Origin: Leclercia adecarboxylata
Lineage (GTDB): Bacteria > Pseudomonadota > Gammaproteobacteria > Enterobacterales > Enterobacteriaceae
DNA length: 18,729 nt
Assembly: GCA_002360945.1 (NCBI GenBank)
Contig: DERO01000023.1
Coordinates: 1 to 18,729, forward strand
Direction: 5' to 3'
The notes below the pieces were generated by a model that was given only the letters and a program-made list of their open reading frames with translations, was not told the origin of the DNA and did no database searches. The position numbers and the translations under genes were made by a program. Below, piece by piece: positions 15,252-18,729 of the stretch; positions within the stretch are counted from its first letter, which is position 1, and the number at the start of each line of letters is the position of its first letter.

Positions 15252-16325
15252 ATGGAGAAAAGGCTAAAAATCGCGGAAATCGCCGCCCGGACGCAGCTTT
15301 CGGTCAGCACGGTGTCCAGAGTGCTGGCCGGAAAAGCCAACACCAGCCCGGCCGCGCGCAGCAAAGTGCTGGCCTGCGCGAAAGAGCTGGGGGTGATGGA
15401 GGGCATGGCTGCCGGACGACTTTTGCTTAACAGTCTGGTGGTTTTTGCGCCGCAGCGCGCCTTTGACGAGCGGTCCGACATCTTTTATTACCGGGTGATC
15501 CAGAGCATGAGCAAAGCCCTCGGCCTGCATGAGGTGAGGCTGCGCTACTGCGCGCTGGAGGAGTTCGACAGCGATGCCCAGCTGTTTCTGACCCGGATGA
15601 ACGAAGCGGAAACCCAGGGCGCTATTCTGTTGGGGATCGACGATCCGCACATCCACGATCTCGCCGTGGACGTGGGTAAACCCTGCATGCTGATCAACTG
15701 CCGCGACCGACGCCAGCGCCTGCCCGCCGTCTCCCCCGATCACCGTGCCATTGGCGAGTTGGCGGCGGAATACCTGTTTGAGATGGGGCACCGGGAAGTG
15801 CTGAACGTGCTCTGCCTGCGACGCTACACCATGGAGCTGCGGCTGGCAGGGATCCGCGATGCCTGGCAGGGGCACAACCTCAAATTTAATGACAAACGCG
15901 ATCTGCTGGTGGTACCGAGCTTCAGCGCCAGAGAGACCGAGGAGCAGGTCAGCGCCTGGCTCCGCCAGATGCAAGATAAAGCGCTGCCGACGGCGTTTCT
16001 GGTGGGGGGCGATTTTATGGCGGCGGGCACCATCAGCGCGCTCCAGAAGCACGGTCTGCGCGTTCCGCAGGATGTCTCGGTGATGAGCATTGACGGTTTT
16101 AATCTGGCGGCGATTCAGGATGTGCCGTTAACGGCGGTGCATGTTCCACGCGATGAACTGGGAACCGAAGCGGTACATATGCTCCAGCAACGGCTGATTC
16201 GCCCGGAGGCACCCGCTGGCACCTTGCTGCTGAACGGGATGCTGGCGGTGCGGGAGTCGGTACGGCGGATACGTCCGGGGAAAAGACGCACCGCCGTGGA
16301 GCGGGACGGGCTGTACGACGCTTAA
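15252..16325 (+). CDS. LacI/GalR-family transcriptional regulator
   Basis: The 357-residue protein has the classical N-terminal helix-turn-helix (LKIAEIAARTQLSVSTVSRVLAGKANTS, about residues 5-32), whose VSTVSRVL recognition helix marks the family. A short hinge helix leads to a periplasmic-binding-protein-like sugar domain (about 65-340) with the conserved C-terminal PQDVSVMSIDGFNLA and PLTAVHVPRDELG stretches. It is transcribed divergently from the MFS-GH31 operon. It very likely controls that operon in response to the imported sugar or a hydrolysis product. Its stop codon overlaps that of ybiU by four bases, so there is no space for a terminator between these convergent genes. Confidence 0.92.
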   Translation: MEKRLKIAEIAARTQLSVSTVSRVLAGKANTSPAARSKVLACAKELGVMEGMAAGRLLLNSLVVFAPQRAFDERSDIFYYRVIQSMSKALGLHEVRLRYCALEEFDSDAQLFLTRMNEAETQGAILLGIDDPHIHDLAVDVGKPCMLINCRDRRQRLPAVSPDHRAIGELAAEYLFEMGHREVLNVLCLRRYTMELRLAGIRDAWQGHNLKFNDKRDLLVVPSFSARETEEQVSAWLRQMQDKALPTAFLVGGDFMAAGTISALQKHGLRVPQDVSVMSIDGFNLAAIQDVPLTAVHVPRDELGTEAVHMLQQRLIRPEAPAGTLLLNGMLAVRESVRRIRPGKRRTAVERDGLYDA

Positions 16326-17584
16326 GCCATACCCAGCGCGCGCTTGCCGTGGATATTTAAATCATCCGTGGTGAAGCGCGACTGCCAGTCAGCTTCATAA
16401 TCCTCGCGCGGGAAATCGCCCGGAGAGGCCCCGGTTTCCAGCGCCGCTTTCACCTTCTTCGCGTAGGCGAGGTTTTTCTCGCACATCGGTGCCGCCGGGA
16501 TGTACATCACGTTGCCCCAGCCCTGCTGGTTCTCTACCGGGGCCACCGAGTGGATCACATCGCAGTGCCACCACACGGAATCACCCGCTTCCAGCGCCGG
16601 AATGCTGGTCAGGGCTTCAATCAACAGCGGATGCCACTTCTCAGAGATCGGCAGTACGCGCCCCGGCGCCACGCCGCAGAGTTCATCTTCCGGCACATCA
16701 TCCAGCAGCGGACGCAGCAGAATGTAAGCCATCGCTTCCGGGATCGGCACCACATGCAGCAGACCCTGATTCGGGATCATGTCGGAGAGCGCGGTCCAGC
16801 CCTGGAAGGTGCGGAACACCGAGCACTTGGTGGTGTTATCCACGGTGTACTCTTCCACTTCGGTACGGTGCGCGGCATTCCACGGATCGTACTGATCGAT
16901 ATTGCCATCAAACACCCGGGCGAAGACCTGCTGATAGGCCGGGAGCAGCCAGCGCTCCAGCGCCCCGGAGTCGGTGTGCGCCCCGAGGCCTTTCGAGGTG
17001 GTTCCCGGCGGACGACGGCGAATGCGGTCCGGGTAGATCACGCTCACGTCCGGGTTGAACCACTGTTTGCCGTTGCTCTCAAAGGTCCACAAACGGTTCA
17101 GGAACGACTGCACCTGCGCCATCCGTTCGCTCTGGCGGGCTTCCATCTGCGCGTGTGACCAGTAGATCGGGTAGATCTCCGGGCGCGACGCGGTCAGGCT
17201 GCCGAAGAAGTTGTCTCCCGGGCCTTTGTAGACCTCATCAAAACGGTTGAGATCCAGATAGTCGAGCATCGCGTTATCCCACGCCAGCGCCTGCTCACGT
17301 GGGAAATGACCTTTGATCACCGCACAGCCGCGACGTTTAACCGCCGCGCGCTGTTCCGGGCTGATGTTACCGCTCTGCACGTCGGCAAAGGGGATCACCG
17401 GCCAGACAGGATCGCCTTTGCTTTTCAGGGCGTTAATTTCCGCCACCCGGCTGGCAATCTTATCGCTCAGGCGATTGAACACCGCCTGCACATCACCAAT
17501 CTGCGCCCGCAGTTCGCGTTTCATCTGGCGGATCGCCGCTTTATGATCAGCAGGCAAGGTTTCACTGGTAAAGGTTAAGGACAT
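16322..17584 (-). CDS. ybiU: YbiU, DUF1479 protein (probable Fe(II)/2-oxoglutarate-type oxygenase fold)
   Basis: I choose ATG 17584-17582 (MSLTFTSETLPADHK). GAGG (17593-17590) is 5 bases upstream and the N-terminus lines up with E. coli YbiU (421 residues). The upstream in-frame ATG at 17605 would fall within the operator-like site. The 420-residue product is highly conserved with YbiU. It contains an H-x-D pair (H203, D205, in GAHTDSG) and later WWHCDVIHSVAP with H340 and H345. That arrangement fits the 2-His-1-carboxylate iron site of the clavaminate-synthase/PhyH-like cupins, to which I understand DUF1479 belongs. No substrate is known to me. It lies downstream of ybiV on the same strand but after a strong terminator, so it should have its own promoter. 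Its stop overlaps the lacI-type gene stop. Confidence 0.93.
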   Translation of the reverse strand: MSLTFTSETLPADHKAAIRQMKRELRAQIGDVQAVFNRLSDKIASRVAEINALKSKGDPVWPVIPFADVQSGNISPEQRAAVKRRGCAVIKGHFPREQALAWDNAMLDYLDLNRFDEVYKGPGDNFFGSLTASRPEIYPIYWSHAQMEARQSERMAQVQSFLNRLWTFESNGKQWFNPDVSVIYPDRIRRRPPGTTSKGLGAHTDSGALERWLLPAYQQVFARVFDGNIDQYDPWNAAHRTEVEEYTVDNTTKCSVFRTFQGWTALSDMIPNQGLLHVVPIPEAMAYILLRPLLDDVPEDELCGVAPGRVLPISEKWHPLLIEALTSIPALEAGDSVWWHCDVIHSVAPVENQQGWGNVMYIPAAPMCEKNLAYAKKVKAALETGASPGDFPREDYEADWQSRFTTDDLNIHGKRALGMA

Positions 17585-17598
17585 AATAGCCTCGCTAT

Positions 17599-17617
17599 CT
17601 TTCATTCGAAAGTAAAA
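17599..17617. promoter_or_regulatory. Operator-like motif before ybiU
   Basis: In the ybiU reading direction the site is TTTTACTTTC, four bases (GAAT), then GAAAG. The core CTTTC/GAAAG arms (17599-17612) are perfectly inverted. It sits 15 bases before the start codon, overlapping the leader. The same motif precedes ybiV. The T-rich/GAAA half-sites resemble DeoR-family operators, but the protein is unknown. Confidence 0.5.
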
Positions 17618-17689
17618 TTGATTACAAGTGATACTTTAGGTTAAAAATAAGTTAAAGCAAGTTAAAAAACTTGATGAAGTGCACAGGCT

Positions 17690-17730
17690 GAGAAAAAAGA
17701 AGGGGGGTCGCCGGAGCAGGCTCCGGCGAG
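17690..17730 (-). terminator. Intrinsic terminator after ybiV
   Basis: On the minus strand a stem of CGCCGGAGC (17728-17720) and GCTCCGGCG (17717-17709) ends a few bases after the ybiV stop. After ACCCCCC comes a T-rich tail (TTCTTTTTTCT, 17702-17692). It separates ybiV from ybiU transcription. The remaining gap up to the ybiU leader (about 17618-17690) is AT-rich and should hold the ybiU promoter, which I could not fix. Confidence 0.8.
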
Positions 17731-17734
17731 GGGA

Positions 17735-18550
17735 TCAGTGGCTGAAAGGTGGGGTGTTATCGAGGACGGCCTGAATCACGTTCAGCGCGCCCTGGTGGTT
17801 ATTATCGTCGGCCTGATAGCGGGTGAGGGCTTTAATGCTCTCGCTCGCGTTACCCATGGCAAAGGAGTAGTGGGCAAACTTCAGCATTTCGGCGTCGTTA
17901 CCGCTGTCGCCAATCGCCACGCACGCCTGCGGAGAGATCTGCCAGCGCTTCAGCAGACGGCTGAGGCCGTTGGCTTTATGCAGGCCGGGGATGATCAGAT
18001 CGACAAAACCAAACCCGCTGGTCACCGGCTTCATGATGCCGTCGAGCGAGACATGCAGAGCGTCGATCAGGTTCGGGATATCGCTGTCGGGCAGGTTCAG
18101 CGAGAACTTAAACAGCACGTCGTCGATGTCGCGATAGTCGCTGACGCGCTGTAAGCGATGGTAGTGTTTTGACATCAGCGCGACGAACGCCTCGGGAGCT
18201 TGGTCGCTGACATAGGCGCTTTCCAGACCGCAGGCAACGAAGTTCAGGGATTTATCTTTCAGCAGCTCGCCAATCACAATCTGCGACTCGTGCTTCGTCA
18301 GCTCGCCATGGAAAATCTGCTCGCCGTGATCGAACACCAGCGCGCCGTTTTCCGCCACAAAGGAGATCTGCGATTTCAGCTCCGGGAAGAAGGAGATGAG
18401 CTGGTAATACTGGTTGCCGCTGGCGACAACGAACTCAATATTCCGGGCCTGAAGTTGCTGGAACTGCGCCTGAAAGCGGTCACGATCGTACTGCTTGGCG
18501 TCATCAAGAAAAGTTCCGTCCATATCGGTGACGATAACTTTAACGGTCAT
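17735..18550 (-). CDS. ybiV: YbiV, HAD-superfamily (Cof-type) sugar phosphatase
   Basis: This 271-residue protein is the same length as E. coli YbiV (SupH) and very similar to it. HAD motif I is DMDGT with nucleophile Asp9 (VTDMDGTF). Motif II is the SGN stretch at about 44-46 ([11 protein letters not shown]). Motif III includes the conserved Lys in the LLKRW region. Motif IV is GDSGNDAEM near residues 213-221. The C2-type cap domain occupies roughly 85-185. The E. coli protein hydrolyses sugar phosphates such as fructose 1-phosphate and ribose 5-phosphate. AGGAG (18563-18559) is 8 bases before the ATG. It has its own promoter and terminator and shares an operator-like motif with ybiU. Confidence 0.96.
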   Translation of the reverse strand: MTVKVIVTDMDGTFLDDAKQYDRDRFQAQFQQLQARNIEFVVASGNQYYQLISFFPELKSQISFVAENGALVFDHGEQIFHGELTKHESQIVIGELLKDKSLNFVACGLESAYVSDQAPEAFVALMSKHYHRLQRVSDYRDIDDVLFKFSLNLPDSDIPNLIDALHVSLDGIMKPVTSGFGFVDLIIPGLHKANGLSRLLKRWQISPQACVAIGDSGNDAEMLKFAHYSFAMGNASESIKALTRYQADDNNHQGALNVIQAVLDNTPPFSH

Positions 18551-18585
18551 ACATTGCGCTCCTGGATATTACTGCGACCAGCAAC

Positions 18586-18615
18586 ATTCTAATAACAATG
18601 TGACCAAAACCACAA
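18586..18615 (-). promoter_or_regulatory. Candidate ybiV promoter
   Basis: On the minus strand, -35 TTGTGG (18615-18610) and -10 TAGAAT (18591-18586, five of six consensus bases) have an 18-base spacer. The start would be about 30 bases upstream of the ATG. Confidence 0.5.
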
Positions 18616-18620
18616 ATTTA

Positions 18621-18639
18621 ATTTCGAATGAAAGTAAAA
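18621..18639. promoter_or_regulatory. Operator-like motif before ybiV
   Basis: In the ybiV reading direction it reads TTTTACTTTC, four bases (ATTC), then GAAAT, directly upstream of the -35. Its first 10 bases and the GAAA half are identical to the site before ybiU. The 12-base core TTTCGAATGAAA is the exact reverse complement of the plus-strand core at 17600-17611. Confidence 0.5.
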
Positions 18640-18651
18640 GCCGGGTGGCGG
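18640..18651. repeat. REP element fragment
   Basis: GCCGGGTGGCGG is identical to the first 12 bases of the REP unit at 8331, but the rest of the palindrome is missing. It looks like a decayed REP beside the operator-like site. Confidence 0.45.
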
Positions 18652-18660
18652 AGGTAAAAG

Positions 18661-18688
18661 CAAAACGGCAACCGAAGTTGCCGTTTTT
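18661..18688 (-). terminator. Intrinsic terminator with UUCG tetraloop at the right edge
   Basis: AAAACGGCAAC (18662-18672) and GTTGCCGTTTT (18677-18687) form an 11-bp stem. On the minus strand the loop is C(UUCG)G, a very stable tetraloop, followed by TTTTGCTTTT. It would end a minus-strand gene beyond the window (ybiW is next in K-12). On the plus strand it is also T-tailed. Confidence 0.7.
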
Positions 18689-18729
18689 GGGTTTTGCTCC
18701 CTCTCCCAGTGGGTGTACGGTCCGGGGAC

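Noticed and set aside
11211..16325. Mobile element as the carrier of the GH31 cassette
   Set aside because: No transposase, integrase, tRNA or flanking direct repeat is visible; only REP-type palindromes lie at the left end.

Overview
The window is chromosomal DNA of a GC-rich member of the Enterobacteriaceae, most like the Enterobacter / Leclercia / Lelliottia / Klebsiella group. This rests on proteins I recognise as close relatives of the E. coli K-12 set opgE, mntS, mntR, ybiR, ldtB (ybiS), ybiT, ybiU and ybiV, in the K-12 order and orientation, and on enterobacterial REP-type palindromes between genes. No IS element, phage gene, tRNA, rRNA or CRISPR array was seen.

Layout, left to right. 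(1) 1-732: the N-terminal 244 codons of opgE (minus), cut by the window edge, with a sigma70-like promoter. (2) 980-2901: the manganese block. The 41-residue small protein MntS (minus, too short for ordinary ORF calling) is divergent from mntR (plus); two tandem MntR-box-like palindromes lie between them. ybiR, an ion-transporter-superfamily permease, overlaps the mntR stop by ATGA. (3) 2902-8325: a block absent from the K-12 order as I recall it. It holds a tripartite efflux pump (HlyD/EmrA-type adaptor, 14-TM DHA2/EmrB-type transporter, NodT-type outer-membrane lipoprotein), with overlapping stop and start codons, then an aldo/keto reductase. Its promoter region has two striking inverted repeats and no linked regulator. 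(4) 8331-9397: a REP pair, a bidirectional terminator and ldtB (L,D-transpeptidase, minus). (5) 9617-11212: ybiT (ABC-F protein, GTG start). (6) 11211-16325: a second block absent from the K-12 order: a minus-strand operon of an ACS/ExuT-like MFS importer and a cytoplasmic GH31 alpha-glucosidase-like enzyme, with a divergent LacI-family regulator. (7) 16322-18550: ybiU (DUF1479, probable Fe(II)/2-oxoglutarate-type fold) and ybiV (HAD sugar phosphatase), both minus. They are separated by a terminator, but each is preceded by the same 18-bp operator-like motif. (8) The right edge holds a UUCG-loop terminator and decayed repeat pieces.

How the genes fit together: MntR probably senses Mn(II) and represses mntS. 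The pump should run from inner membrane to outside as one transcription unit. The GH31 block reads as a self-contained uptake, hydrolysis and regulation cassette for an unidentified glycoside. ybiU and ybiV may share an unlinked DeoR-like regulator. The least described points are the regulatory ones: the double inverted repeat before the pump, the 13-bp inverted arms flanking the sugar-cassette promoter, and the shared ybiU/ybiV operator. No wholly new kind of system is evident. All homology calls come from memory of the families, not from a search.
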